Of a stretch of 64,000 bases of DNA, positions 13,045 through 24,694 are shown in pieces. Position 1 is the first letter of the stretch; every line of letters begins with the position of its first letter. Under the pieces are notes generated by a model. That model was not told where the DNA came from. It saw only the letters and a list, made by a program, of their open reading frames with translations, and did no database searches. Source of the DNA: Monosporascus cannonballus (lineage: Eukaryota > Ascomycota > Sordariomycetes > Xylariales); NCBI GenBank assembly GCA_004154925.1, contig QJNS01000018.1:434001-498000 (forward strand), written 5' to 3'. A program made the position numbers and the translations under genes.

Positions 13045-15816
13045 TTATAGGATATAGCTTGAAATAACTTACGTTTTTAAATACCTATTCCGATTTTTAT
13101 ATAGAAAATTATAAAATTGATTTTTTTTATTTATATTTACCTAAAATTAATGAAAACCTTTTAGCTAGAAGAAAATATTTTGATATTGTAAGCAAAAATA
13201 TATGTAAAATTATATTTATTATATTGTAAAAAAGGTTTAATATTTACTTTTTAAAAATTATTTATATATTCTTAAGATTTTTATTAACTTAATTTCGCCT
13301 TAATTATTTTAGTAAGCTAAAATATATTAGAAATACGAAATCGACGTTATATATTATAAGGCTTTTAAAAATAACAAAAGCGAAAATTAATTATATCAAA
13401 CGTTAACTCGTTATATATTACGTTAAAGTAACGTCGAAAAACAACGAAAACGATATCATTCTAATAGCTTTTACTGTAATTGAAAAAGAATATACTGTTA
13501 TTATTCCGAAAGACGAGAATAATCTAAAAATAAGGCTATTTTCGAAAGCGAAAACAAAGATTTAGTTTTAAAGCTCTTAATTTAGAAATTTCTACCCTTT
13601 AACTTAATCTTATAATAAAAACTTTATAATAATAACTTTCGATTTCTTTTAAATCTTTTAAAAGAAAACGTTACGTTATAATATCGAAAACTTAAATATT
13701 GAAACCTATTTATTTTCCAAACGATAGTATAAGTAATTACTGAAACGAAAATATATTTGCTTTTAATGATTTAATATTAAGTTAAGTTACTAAAATATAG
13801 AAAGAAATATTACGATAGCAGCCGCTTAGAAACAATAAACATTTTAATACGATATATACTACATTTTTCGAATTTAACAACGTTTTTAACAAATATATAA
13901 AAGTATTACTTATTATTTATTCAATTATTAAGGTTAAAATTTGCTATACTTTAAAGCAAAAACAATTGCTACTTTAATAAACGTAATAACTTTTCTTAAA
14001 AGGTAATTTTATATTAAAGTTAAAATAATCGTATCGAATTGTAAAATCTTTTTAGAAAATGAGTTTCGAAAATGACTTTTCGATATAAGTATATTCTATA
14101 AGCTCTTATATCTATATATTAAGAAATTTACAAACGTTTAAAAACGCGTCGAGTATATAATTATTACGAAAACTCATTTTTAATTAATAATAATAACTTT
14201 CTTTTTAACTTATAGCCGAAAATTATAAAAATAACTATATATATTATTAATCATACATTTATCTAAACCTTAAGTTAAAAGCCTTTTATTTCCGTTTTTA
14301 ATAAATAATTAACTAAAAGGGATAAAATATTTATCTTCGAAAAAGATTTAAAGGCAAACGTAATAAATATCGTATTTTTCAGATTAAAAGCTTATACGTT
14401 TACGGAAGTTGTCCGCTAAAGTGCAAAATATTTAAAGAAAACAAATTTCAAAATATATATCGAGTACTTTATAGAGTACGTAACTAATCGCATATATCGA
14501 ATATCGATTTCTTTTCGTAATAAGGCGTTATTGTCGTTAGAGACGTTATTTTCAACGAAAAGAAAAAATATTAGAACGAACGAAACGTTTTTCGTTTAAA
14601 ATCGCGGAATTAAATAACTAAATTAATAGTATTTTTATTTTATCTACAGCAATAATCTTTTTAAGAATTTAAAAAATTATTTTTAATAATAATATCTTGA
14701 ATATAGAAATTACTGAGAAAGTGAATAAGTCGGTAAAGTAAAACAAACCTGAAAAAGTTATTTACAATAAAATTATAATAACGATACATTTTTCTGATCA
14801 GAAAGTTTTATAAAATTATCTTAAACGAAAATTTCTTTAATTCGGTAATTAATAATAAATTCAAAAAACCATTTTAATTAATCTTAATAAAACGAACGAT
14901 TCGAAATATAAGGCTATATAATCTTATTTGCTTATATCTAGAATTATTCTAGTTTTTAAAAACATACATTATTAATACTTTAAAGTATTACTGTTAGATA
15001 AAACTTAAAATATATTATTAGATCCGTCTTAATTACGATAAAGCTATGCGAAACTAAATTGTTTAAATTAAATAATTAATGTCGACTCCGAAATACGAAG
15101 CGAAATAAGAAAAAAGTTATTTTCGGCTAATACTAATTACAAACTAGTATTCGAAAAACGTAATACGTATTTAACCGTTTTTGATATTTTTTTGGACTAC
15201 AATTAAAATAATTATATATATCGTATTAATTTTTTCGTTATCCTTAAAAATTGATAAAAGGTTATACAATATAAATACGTTGAAAATTAGAAAATAACTG
15301 CGCAAAAAGAATTAAAATTAGGTATATCGAATAAAGTATTTAATTTTCGTTATTTTATTGTAAAAAACGATTTAAGATATAAGTTCTCACAATATCGTTT
15401 TATTAATATAATTATTTATATATGAATTTAATAAATATAAGGTACTTTAAAAGCTTAATGTTCAGTTTTTTATTTGCGGTAATTTTTAGCTTCGTAAAAA
15501 TCTTAACGTTTATGTTTTTACGTTAGCAAGCAGGCTTTTTCGTATATTTAAAGCTATTGTAGTCCTATTTAATTTTAAGCTTTGTTAACTTAACGTTAAT
15601 AATATATTCCTATATAATAACTTCGATAAGCTAATTTACGTACTTTTTCTTATAAAGATTTGTATGTTCGAGTTTTTATTTAAGGTTTTAAAAAGTTCTA
15701 TACGGTTTAAGATAATTATTATTTTTATAATAGCGTAATTTAACGGCAAAATTAAACATATTAAAATTAAAATCCGTTTCAAATAACCTATATATTATAA
15801 TTAATAACTGGTTAGA
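13045..15816 (+). mobile_element. Ty1/copia element, left part (gag, integrase, first half of reverse transcriptase), RIP-degraded
   Basis: This + strand region holds the decayed first part of a copia polyprotein. The gag-like part runs from about 13100 to 13750. The integrase core and its C-terminal part lie at about 14050-14590; a stretch resembling the copia post-core motif (GYVTNRIYRISISFRNK-like) starts near 14480. Reverse transcriptase begins at about 15530, with the conserved sequence around N-A-F-L and L-D-E-L-I-Y read as NNIFLYNNFDKLIY. The frame stops at 15816, where gypsy family A copy 2 is inserted, and resumes after 23075. Copia order (integrase before reverse transcriptase) separates it from the gypsy elements around it. 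I could not find its LTRs; its 5' end may lie at the junction with family A copy 1. Confidence 0.75.
15812..15816. repeat. Target-site duplication TTAGA, left of family A copy 2
   Basis: TTAGA (six bases, TTAGAG, if the next G is counted) precedes the left LTR and recurs at 23076-23080(81) after the right LTR. Joining the two sides through one copy restores a continuous copia reverse transcriptase frame, which supports the duplication independently. Confidence 0.8.
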
Positions 15817-16234
15817 GGTTACAGGAACAGGGGTTTCTGTTTCGAGGAGATCTACTTATGAGACCTAGTGCAAACCTGCCACGGGTAAACTCCGGACGGG
15901 AAAGCTTGGTTTTTTAAATGATCTAAGTAATTTAAGTAATTTGGACCAGATTATATAAATTATATAGATCTACGACATATTTATTTTGGGAATTAAGATA
16001 TATAATAAATCGGTTTTTTATATAAATAATATTTATTTAATTTCGTTTTTTAATTACTAATTTAAGCTTTTAATTAAAAGGAAATTGTTTATTTTTTAAT
16101 TAAGGGAAAAATATTTAAATTTTTTTAACGAATAAATTATTAAATTATTTTTCGCCTTATTATTATTTACAAATTAAAAACTTTTTTCGGATATTATTTA
16201 TATTTTTAAATGGATATATAATAGGTTTATTATA
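15817..16234 (+). repeat. 5' LTR of family A copy 2
   Basis: This 418-bp LTR has an outer left end (15817-15910) almost free of RIP, reading ACAGGAACAGGGGTTTC. The inner part is strongly AT-shifted. A TATA-like sequence (GATATATAATAAA, about 15989-16001) sits near the middle. From there to the end it matches the other family A LTRs; the first 170 bases do not. The first base of the expected TG appears as G. Confidence 0.88.
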
Positions 16235-17552
16235 TTTTGATAATTCCTTAATTAATAGCTAACGAATGATTTAAGGCTTAATTAAGCATAAGTTTTTTTA
16301 AATTTAATAAAAATAATATTATAGGGCGATATTTAAAAAATAAATAATATACCCGATTTTCGTTATTAGCTAATAAAGGATTAATAATGAGATTAAACGA
16401 TTTATTACTTATTAAAAAAGTTTTCCAGCTAATAAATAATATGGTACTTTTTATTATTAGATCTTAGGGAAATTTTTTTTCCTAACCTTAATAATAGTTT
16501 TTATCCGTAAGGGAAATAATTAAGGTATAAGGGGGTAAAATAAATAAAAAAGAGGAAAAATATCCGGCTGGAAAATAAAAAAAAAGGTACTAAAATATTT
16601 AATTAAAGGAAAAAAACTTATTATGGAAGAACGATTAAACCTTTTGGCCTAAAAAGTTAAAAGTTTAAAAAAAAGAGAATATTCGGTTCGCCAAAGAAAG
16701 AAAACCGGCTTTTCCATAATTTGGCTTTTTAAGGAAACGAAACCAAAGAGCTACTTATAGACCATTTTCGTTAAACATAAAATAAGTACCAGAAAGAACT
16801 TCGATTTTACCGTTATTCGGCGTAAACCGGATACGGGAAAAAATTATTCCACCCCCTGGTTATTACGGAATGCCAGATATTAAGGGTTATAAGCCAATTC
16901 CCCCTAAGCCTTATAATAGATTAGAAAACCCTGATAGATTTTTGGTTTAGGCCAGATTTCACCTTAAATTTTACGAAAATTCTTTAACGGAAAATTATTA
17001 AAAAATAATAGCCATTTTTTAGCTATTAACCGGACAAATCCAGAAATGATTTAAGCCCATTTTAACGGATTATTTTAAAAAATATTTAAAAGAATTTTCC
17101 GACTTTATTAATTATGTTTTTGGTAAATACGGTTATTTTAAGGAACGAATACGAACTTTATTCGGAAATCCTAATAAGGAATAATATGTAATTAAATAAT
17201 TTTATATTTTTTATTAAATTAAATTAATATTTAAATATATAACCGAATTTAATTATTTGGTAATTATTTTAAATCTGCCTGAAAATACGTTATTTTATCC
17301 TTATTATAACGGCTTAAAACCTTAAATTAAGAACAAAATATATATATAATTTAAAATAAGATTTTTTGCAAAATATACCGATAAGGTTATTATTGCCGAC
17401 CGTCGTACCTTTAATTACTATTTCGAAAAAAAAGGGAACCGGTAAACGAAATAACGATAAAGGCTTTAATAACCGAATTAAAAAAATAAGGGCAAATTTC
17501 AAAAAAAAATAAATGCCGTTTCGAAAAAGCTTAAAAAAATAAGTCCAAAATA

Positions 17553-17597
17553 AAATGTTTTAACTATAGCAAAAAGGGATATTTTAAAAACAAATAT
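17553..17597 (+). other. Gag CCHC zinc knuckle of family A copy 2 (decayed)
   Basis: The frame reads K-C-F-N-Y-S-K-K-G-Y-F-K-N-K-Y-R. It fits the retroviral knuckle spacing C-x2-C-x4-H-x4-C with the second and last cysteines and the histidine all changed to tyrosine, each by one RIP-type transition. This marks the nucleocapsid part of Gag. Confidence 0.75.
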
Positions 17598-18625
17598 CGT
17601 TTTCTTACGAAAAAGAATTCCAAAAAAAAATTCCTTAATCCCAGAAAAAAGTTAAAATAACCGAATAAAAAACTGATAATAAGGCAGAAAAAGAAAAAAA
17701 AAAAGTTAACTCGATTTTTTTCCAGCCAGAATTTATTATTACCATAATTATTTAAATTTAAAACGATATTTTAAAGTATGAAAATTATCTAATTTGACAG
17801 GATTTTAAGGTTAAAACCTATAAGTATTATCCCGGATAAACGGTTTTCAAAATAACCATAAAATTAAGATATTAATATTACCTTAAGTCCTAAAAATATA
17901 AAATATATATAAAAAACGGTTAATTTCGATTAGACGCTAATAATTATAGATAATTATTTTTAAAATTTTACGAATTCTTAAAATATATTATTTACCTAAA
18001 AGAGTTAACGGTAAATCCTTATAATTTATTATATTTTATTACTTATTATTAAGACGATTGCTTTATTTATTTTAAAACTAAAAAAAAAAAATTTTTGGTT
18101 TAAATAAAAAAAAATACTTATTAAACCAAACGACAAATGCCGATATACTAAAATTCTCAGATAACTAAAATACCTTAGGTTTTATTATTTACATCCCGAA
18201 TCAAAACGGAGTCAAAAGGCCATATCGTAAGGATGTTTATATTATTTTCCGATATTTTACGTTTAATATAAGCTTTTAAATATAGGAATACCTTTTTTGG
18301 AAAATTACCTTTTTAATTTCATAACTTAAAAAACATAAAATCTAAAGGTAAACTAGGAAAAAAGTCCGATTTTAAAACCTTAGTGCCAATACGGCAAAAA
18401 AATATAGTTTCGGTATAAAAACGATTAATATATTAAATATGTTATCAGAAAGGTTTGCGAATAAAAATTTGCTTAAATCGGACGGTATTAAAAGTTAAAA
18501 AATTACTAAAGCCTTTGAAATTAAGGTACCAAAAAACCTTAATTCACAAAACCTTATGCAAAATAACGAAAAGAACGCGTAATTAAATCGAGATTTTTTT
18601 TTAATACAAAAATAAGACGTTTAAA

Positions 18626-18700
18626 GTAATAATCGATTCCAGCGCAAAAAGCAATTTTATTTCCTCTGTAACGGCAAAAAATTATCAAATTCCCTAAAGA
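18626..18700 (+). other. Aspartic protease core of family A copy 2
   Basis: The frame reads V-I-I-D-S-S-A-K-S-N-F-I-S-S. This is the retropepsin active-site segment with D-S-G-A changed to D-S-S-A by a G-to-A transition. The catalytic aspartate itself (codon 18635-18637) is kept. It lies about 1 kb upstream of the reverse transcriptase motif, as expected for Ty3/gypsy pol. Confidence 0.7.
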
Positions 18701-19600
18701 TATAAATTAAAGTTTTATAAGTTGCGTACGGTAGATAATAACTTATTTATTTACGAAAACGGGCGAATTTTTCGAAAAACGAAAGAATTTTTGGTATAAA
18801 TTTAAAGATATTAAGAATATATTTCGCTGGACATCGCCGACATCTCTAAATACGATATCATTTTGGGAATACCTTGGCTTTATTCCAGCAATCTACGGAT
18901 TAATTAAAAAAAGCGAATATTTTTTTGGAATAAAATATTAAAAGAAAACGATCGAAAAATCTATTATATTATTAAGGAACTACGGATTCTTAATTAAGCT
19001 TCCATAATACCGCCGGAATATCAAGGATTTAAGCGATTATTTAAGGGTAAAAAAAATCATAAATTATTATTATATGGTTAATAAGATTATAAAATACCTA
19101 TTAAGGAAAAATATTATCCTAAATTTTACAAAATTTATTATATAAACTTAGAAAGGTTTAAGGCCTTATGGAAAAATATATAATTAAATTTGAAAAAAGG
19201 ATATATTTACCCTTTTAACTTTCCTATTAAATACTTTGTTTTTATGGTACCAAAAACTAAAAATAATAAATAGAAAATCGATAAAAACGAAAACCTTATT
19301 TACCGAAAAATAATTAATTACAAATAATTAAACGATATTATAATTAAAAATAAATATCCTTTAATATTTATAAATATTTTTAAAAAAAATGCTAATAAAG
19401 CCAAATAATTTATAATATTAAACCTTTACGATAATTATGATCGTATCCGAATAATAAAAAGAGAAAAATGAAAAACGGTATTTAAAACGGTATACGGATT
19501 TTACGAATATAAAATAATACCGATAGGACTTATGAATATTTCCGCTAATTTCTAAAATTTAGTTATAATTATTTTTAGATAATACCTGGATAAATTTATG

Positions 19601-19630
19601 TTCGTTTACCTCGACGACATCTTTATTTAT
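19601..19630 (+). other. Reverse transcriptase catalytic motif of family A copy 2 (FVYLDDI, intact)
   Basis: The frame reads F-V-Y-L-D-D-I-F-I-Y-L. Both catalytic aspartates (19613-19618) are kept. Upstream, at about 19240-19370, the conserved block reads VPKTKNNK, stop, KIDKNENL, then a segment ending LNDIIIKNKYPL, which matches the gypsy palm region. Confidence 0.85.
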
Positions 19631-20669
19631 TTAGAAACCCTAAAAAAACATAAAAACTATATGGCTTAAATATTTAAAACTTTAAATAAAACCAATATTC
19701 GAATTAACCCAGCCAAAAATATATAACATACGTAAAAATTAGATTTTCTAGGATTAATTTTTATCCCCGGTTAAATTTAGATTTAACGTTCCAAATTGGA
19801 AGCAATTAAGGACTGGCTTATTCCCGATAAGGTAACCGTTATAAATATCCGCTAAATCCTAGAATTTACGGGTTACGTACGTAACCTAATTAAAAAATAC
19901 GGAAATATCGTTAGGTTATTAACGAAACTTATTATTAAAAAATATATTAGAAAAAGAATTTAAATTTTCCGAAAAAACAAAAAAAATATTCCGGAAATTA
20001 AAAAAAGTAATTATTAATAAATTAATAATAAAAATGCCAAATTCAAATAAAAAAATATTTAAAAACTAATATTTTAAAATACGCCTTAGGTGCAATTTTA
20101 AAATAATAAGAAAATAACGGCAAATAATACCCAGTAGCTTATTATTCAAAAGTATTTCGAAATGCAGAATTTAAATACTAAATTTACGATAAATAGTTAT
20201 TAATAATTATTAACGTTTTTAAAAAATAAAAACCTTACTTTAATAAAATAAAAAAACCTTTCGATATTTACTTTAATTACAAAAACTTTACGTAATTTAT
20301 AAAAACCTAAAAATTAAATAAACGATATAAAAAATAAATAATTTTTTTATTTAAGTATAATTTTAAAATATATTATATTAAAGGAAAGGAAAATATCCAA
20401 ACGGATATTTTTAACCGCCTAAAAAATTACGACTTTAAGGTCCCCAAAAAAAACATGCAGATATTATAATATAATAAGGACGGTATCATACATTTATGCA
20501 AAATAATAAAAAAACCAATTCCCGAAATTTTAATACGGTTCCAGAATTTCTACGATATAAAAAAATAAAAAAAATTTAATAACTAAAAAAATAATCAAAA
20601 AACCAATTATTATATAATAACAAAATTTATATTTCTAAGGACCAATAAGAATAATTTATAAAGGAATTT

Positions 20670-21350
20670 TATGAAAATTTATTGTAAGGATACCAAGGAA
20701 TTTTTAAAACTACCAAATAACTTCAAGAAAAATATAATTTTCCAAAGTTATACCGTACGGTTAAAAAAGTAATCAAAAACTGTAACATTTGCAGCAAAAC
20801 TAAGGTAACATGTTATAAGCCCTATAAGTTACTGTAACCCACCGATATTTCTAATAAAGTATAAAATACCATAATTTGGAATTTTATTATTAGTTTATCT
20901 TTATTTAAAAACTTAATTATTAAAATTAAATACGATAAAATATAAGTAATCGTTAATAAATTTATTAAATATAAATACTTTTTACTTTTTAAAAAAAACG
21001 TAACGGCAGAATAATTAATATATATTTTTATCAGATATTATTTCGATAAATATAGGATATCAAAAAAGATTATTTCCGATAAAAATACGTTTTTTATTTC
21101 AAAATTCGGCATTAATTTTTTCAAACAACTCAGTAATAAATTTAAATTTTCGACAACGTATTATCCTTAAACAGATAAATAAATAAAATAACTTAATTAA
21201 ATTTTGAAATAATATTTCCGAAATTACGTTAATTACTAACAAAATAATTAAATAAAATTTTTATTATTAGTACCAATCGTTTATAATATATTTATTAATA
21301 AAAATATAAACGTATTTTTTATACCGTAATATACGAACATAATGCAAAAA
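20670..21350 (+). other. Integrase zinc finger and core of family A copy 2 (decayed)
   Basis: The HHCC region carries an intact C-N-I-C pair at 20781-20792. The upstream histidine of the G-H-Q-G segment is changed to tyrosine. Downstream, the core includes a recognisable I-S-D-R-N-T-F-F-I-S-K-F block near 21070-21115, matching the S-D-R-G-x-F-T-S-K-F block of Ty3/gypsy integrases that holds the second acidic residue. Stops are frequent. Confidence 0.75.
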
Positions 21351-21794
21351 TAAAACGACCTAAATAACCATTTAATAAATTGCCAAAAGTTATTATAATT
21401 ACCCCAAAAACAAAAATATTAATAACAAAAATCAAAATAATTTAAATTTGTTTCCAAAATAAATTACGATTTCTTTAATAACGGATAACCTAATATTATA
21501 ATAAAAAAAGAATTAAAGGACCAATTTTAACGAAAAAAAAATTATTTATTACGCCAAAAACAAAATATAATTTCGAATATCTTATAAATTAAAATAAAAA
21601 AACCCAATAATAAATTTAATTTTAAAAAATTTAATCCGTTTAAAATTAATAAAATTATTTCTAAAACCAATTACCGATTATCGTTACCCAAAAATATAAA
21701 AATATATCCCGTTTTCCATATCTCTCTGCTTAAATTAATATTTAAAAACATCCTATTAAAAACGAACTTAAAAATCGAAAAAAATTCCAACAAA

Positions 21795-21960
21795 TACGAA
21801 ATCGAACGAATATTAAATTCTAAAATAATTAAAAACAAAATCTAATACCTGGTTAAATAAAAAGGATACTTATATAAAGAAAACATTTAAAAACCGTTTA
21901 ATTACTTAACGAATGCGATAAACTTAATTAAAACGTTTTACCGCCAAAATCCTAACCGAC
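21795..21960 (+). other. Chromodomain at the integrase C-terminus of family A copy 2
   Basis: The frame opens Y-E-I-E-R-I-L-N-S and continues through Y-L-V-K-stop-K-G-Y to a closing L-I-K-T-F-Y-R-Q-N-P. This is the chromodomain fold pattern (YEVERIL, then YLVKWKGY, then W-E-P and N-A) with tryptophan codons turned into stops by RIP. A chromodomain here defines the chromovirus branch of Ty3/gypsy; in the family it steers integration towards modified histones. The equivalent segment is visible on the - strand near 6905-7070 and 52810-52975. Confidence 0.85.
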
Positions 21961-22657
21961 TATTTCCAATACGGCCAAAATCGCAGATAATAAAAGTCCC
22001 CCATTTAGATCTAAACCTTCGGCGTTCCAATCGAAAAAAATAAACGTTTCCATAACGGTATCTATCTCAGAAACAAATTACGCTTATTCCGCCTCAGTTC
22101 GACGACGTTCTTTTTCTAATTTTTCTTACTTTTCCAACCGATCCAATTCCTTTCTTTCCTTTAAAATGGCTATAACTTTTTTCTTTAAAACTTTTTGCTA
22201 AAAACGCAAACGCCTTATCCAACCAACCAGCTTTTTTATTTTCTTTTCGGCAACCTCCTAATATTCGACCAAAATATCTTCCGCCTTTTTTTATTTTTTT
22301 TCTAACCGGTCGTACATTTCGCCCAGTTTCGCCAAGAAATTTATGGTTAAAACGTTACAAATTAGGCGCTGGCGACGAATGTAATAATCATAACTTAAAA
22401 TATCAAAAGCAAAAAAATATTCGGTTTCGCTAAAACAAATATAATTAGAATAAAGAAAAGCCCTAATACCAAATCTTTTTATCGAATTAATTCGAACGTC
22501 GCGAAAGTTACGTTTATTTAAGCAAGATTTTTTTTTCTTTTTTTAAATACGCCCTGTTATAATAAAATCAATTAAGATGTTTTTAACTTTTTCCAAAAAC
22601 GAAATGGCCATTTACGGTACTTATCTTTAGGATAAAAATCCTTAAAAAAAGAAATAA

Positions 22658-23075
22658 TATTATAAGAATAAGGGTTCTTATTTCGAAAAAACTTACTTAT
22701 AAGGCTTAGTGCAAATTTGCCACAAATAAACTCCGGACGGGAAAACTTAATTTCTTAAATAATCTAAATAATTTAAGTAATCTGGACCAAATTACAAAAT
22801 TACATAAATCTATAATATATTTACTTTAGGAATTAAGATATATAATAAATCGGTTTTTCATATAAATAGCACCTACTTAATTTCGCTTTTTAGCTATTAA
22901 TCTAAGCTTTTAATCAAAAAGCAACTGCACCGTTCTCTAATTAAGGGAAAAGTCTTTAAATCTCTTTAACTAATAAACCACTGAATCATTTTTCGCCCTA
23001 TTGTTACCTACAAATCAAGAACCCTTTTCGGATACTGTTCATACCTCCAGGTGGATATATGACAGGTTCGTTACA
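22658..23075 (+). repeat. 3' LTR of family A copy 2
   Basis: This 418-bp LTR pairs with 15817-16234. Its outer (right) 200 bases are nearly unmutated (CCTCCAGGTGGATATATG near the end) and close with GTTACA, while its left end is strongly AT-shifted. That is the mirror image of the 5' LTR. The TTAGA(G) duplication follows. Confidence 0.9.
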
Positions 23076-23081
23076 TTAGAG

Positions 23082-24100
23082 TTATATTTTAGGCTAACGA
23101 TATAGCTATAATATATAGAATTTGAGATATAATATGTGTCGAAATATTTTTCAAAAAGTTAATATAACGTTTTTATATTAACAACTTAAAAACTTATAAT
23201 ATTTTTTTAAAATAAGTATTTTGCGAAATTACGTAATTAGAAAATTATAGTTATTATAAAACATTTACTAGAAAAAGCTATATATACTTTTCAAAGTATT
23301 TAAGCTTAAAAACGTTATTTTAAGATTTTTAAATAAAGAGGAATTTAAAAAAATATTAAGACAAAATATTAATAACGTTAAGAAAATTATATTTTAAAAA
23401 AGTTGAAAATTTTTTATTTAATGCTATCGCTATTCGCACGGACTTAATTAAAGTTATTTTTTATCTGTTACATTATTGCAAAAATTCTAGTTTTTACCTA
23501 TTTTAACGCTATTAATAAAACTATTCTCTACATTTATTCTATACGTATCTTAGCCCTAATATTCGAAAATAATGAAAATCTTACTATATAATTATTTTAA
23601 TATACGAATAACGCTTTTTTTGCGAATAACCCTAATTAAAAACCTTTTAAAAATTAATACAATTATTTTTCCGTAATTTTATTCAATGAAGATTAATAAG
23701 CAGAATATAGTTATTATTTCTAATACGGAAATTAAATTATTAATTTTGTTTTAAACCGTTAAAAAGCCTTTTTTATGTTAAAATCTTTTAAGGTTATTAA
23801 GTTCAAGCTGGGTAAAACTCTAATTGCTTAAATATATAATAAACAAAAAATACGGTTAATTATTAAAAAACTATACGTTTATTTACGAAACTAAAATACG
23901 TTAATATATAATTATTAGTTTCGCAAATTCTATATAATAAAAAGAATTAAAATCGAATAAACAATTATTAACGCCATAGTAGCAAATAATTTAGTTAAAC
24001 CTTTAAAGTTTTAATAATATTAGGAATTCGTTAAGCTGCTAAATTTTTAAATTTTTATTTTAAAACTGAAAAAACCCTAAAAAATGTTAATTTAAGCGCA
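23082..24100 (+). mobile_element. Ty1/copia element, right part (reverse transcriptase remainder and RNase H), RIP-degraded
   Basis: This continues the copia frame interrupted at 15816. Immediately after the insertion the frame reads V-I-F-stop-A-N-D-I (23081-23104), the reverse transcriptase catalytic segment with the first aspartate of A-D-D mutated to N and a probable tryptophan turned into a stop. At about 23650-23990 the copia RNase H signature is visible: N-K-Q-N-I-V-I-I-S-N-T-E-I-K-L-L matches the family's S-K-Q-x-T-V-T-T-S-S-T-E-A-E-L-L block. The end of pol is near 24060-24100. The 3' LTR should follow but I could not delimit it. Confidence 0.78.
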
Positions 24101-24225
24101 GACATTATTTAACAACGAAATACTATTACTTCTATTTTCATTTATATATTCGTTTCTATTATATTTTTTAATTTTATTCTTAATTGAACTTAAAAAACTT
24201 GCTAGTAAAAAAGCTTTTCAATAAA
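24101..24225. other. Unassigned AT-rich stretch, possibly the lost copia 3' LTR
   Basis: This stretch follows the end of the copia pol remnant and would be expected to hold the start of a 3' LTR. I saw no paired sequence elsewhere in the window and no reading frame. Confidence 0.3.
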
Positions 24226-24296
24226 GCTTTCATAGTTTAATAGTATAACATTAAATTCTAACATTTAAAGAAATTGGTTCGAATCTTATTAAAAGC
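24226..24296 (+). tRNA. tRNA-like sequence, probably a decayed tRNA gene
   Basis: These 71 bases have tRNA architecture. The acceptor arms GCTTTCA and TAAAAGC pair in six of seven positions, the seventh explained by G-to-A. TAGTTTAATAG fits the A box and GGTTCGAATCT fits the B box with one C-to-T change. The anticodon stem TTAAA/TTTAA pairs fully but encloses eight bases instead of seven, so the anticodon cannot be read with confidence. The T stem has one mismatch. It could be a nuclear tRNA damaged by RIP or a transferred mitochondrial tRNA. Confidence 0.5.
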
Positions 24297-24504
24297 TTTT
24301 AAAGTACGTTATAAAGAATGCGCTATAACGTATCTTATCGACCATTTATTTTTGTTTCTGCTTATTTTAATCCATTACAATATTTTCTTTTTCGGCAATT
24401 TTTAAAATTATAAAAGCTTTAGCTGTTAATTCCTAATAACTAGAAGGATATATTGAACCTAGTAACGTCATAGTTTAGTTAGTTAACCGGCTAGTGGAAA
24501 TAGC
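24297..24504. other. Short gene-free spacer before family B
   Basis: The left half is AT-rich and the right half (from about 24440) has more ordinary composition. It ends in ATAGC (24500-24504), the target duplication of the family B element. Before that insertion it was contiguous with the island that now starts at 36807. Confidence 0.6.
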
Positions 24505-24694
24505 TGTTACAGGCTAGAGCTTATAGGGCGGCTCGGGCTTACGGAGCGAGCTTTTTAGCCCAAGTTCACCCATATATATATAGGGAGCAGCCACCTTGCT
24601 AGTAGCTAGCTGTTTCTCCCTTTCCCTTCTTACTTTGAATATAAACCTTCGTTAGGCCGTACCTCCGTTTAACTTACGTATCGTACCCGTTACA
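24505..24694 (+). repeat. 5' LTR of family B
   Basis: This 190-bp LTR begins TGTTACAGGC and ends GTTACA. It matches 36617-36806 and the solo LTR at 43628-43817. Compared with those it carries extra C-to-T and G-to-A changes, mostly in its inner part. ATATATATATAGGGAGCAGC in the middle supplies a TATA-like core promoter. Confidence 0.9.

Larger units (their letters stand above)
15817..23075 (+). mobile_element. Complete Ty3/gypsy chromovirus, family A copy 2 (variant U3), inserted in copia
   Basis: This is a full-length 7259-bp element on the + strand with two 418-bp LTRs. Visible in order are a Gag zinc knuckle (17553-17597), a protease motif (18626-18650) and reverse transcriptase (about 19190-19650) with intact FVYLDDI. 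RNase H follows at about 20050-20400, then the integrase HHCC region (about 20670-20830; CNIC at 20781-20792), the integrase core (about 20880-21350) and a chromodomain (21795-21960). The Arg/Pro-rich tail to about 22400 has moderate base composition. The internal region matches family A copies 1 and 3, but the U3 part of the LTR does not. Stop codons from RIP fill every frame. The protease and reverse transcriptase read in one frame and the zinc knuckle, integrase and chromodomain in another, so small indels are present besides RIP. Confidence 0.93.
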
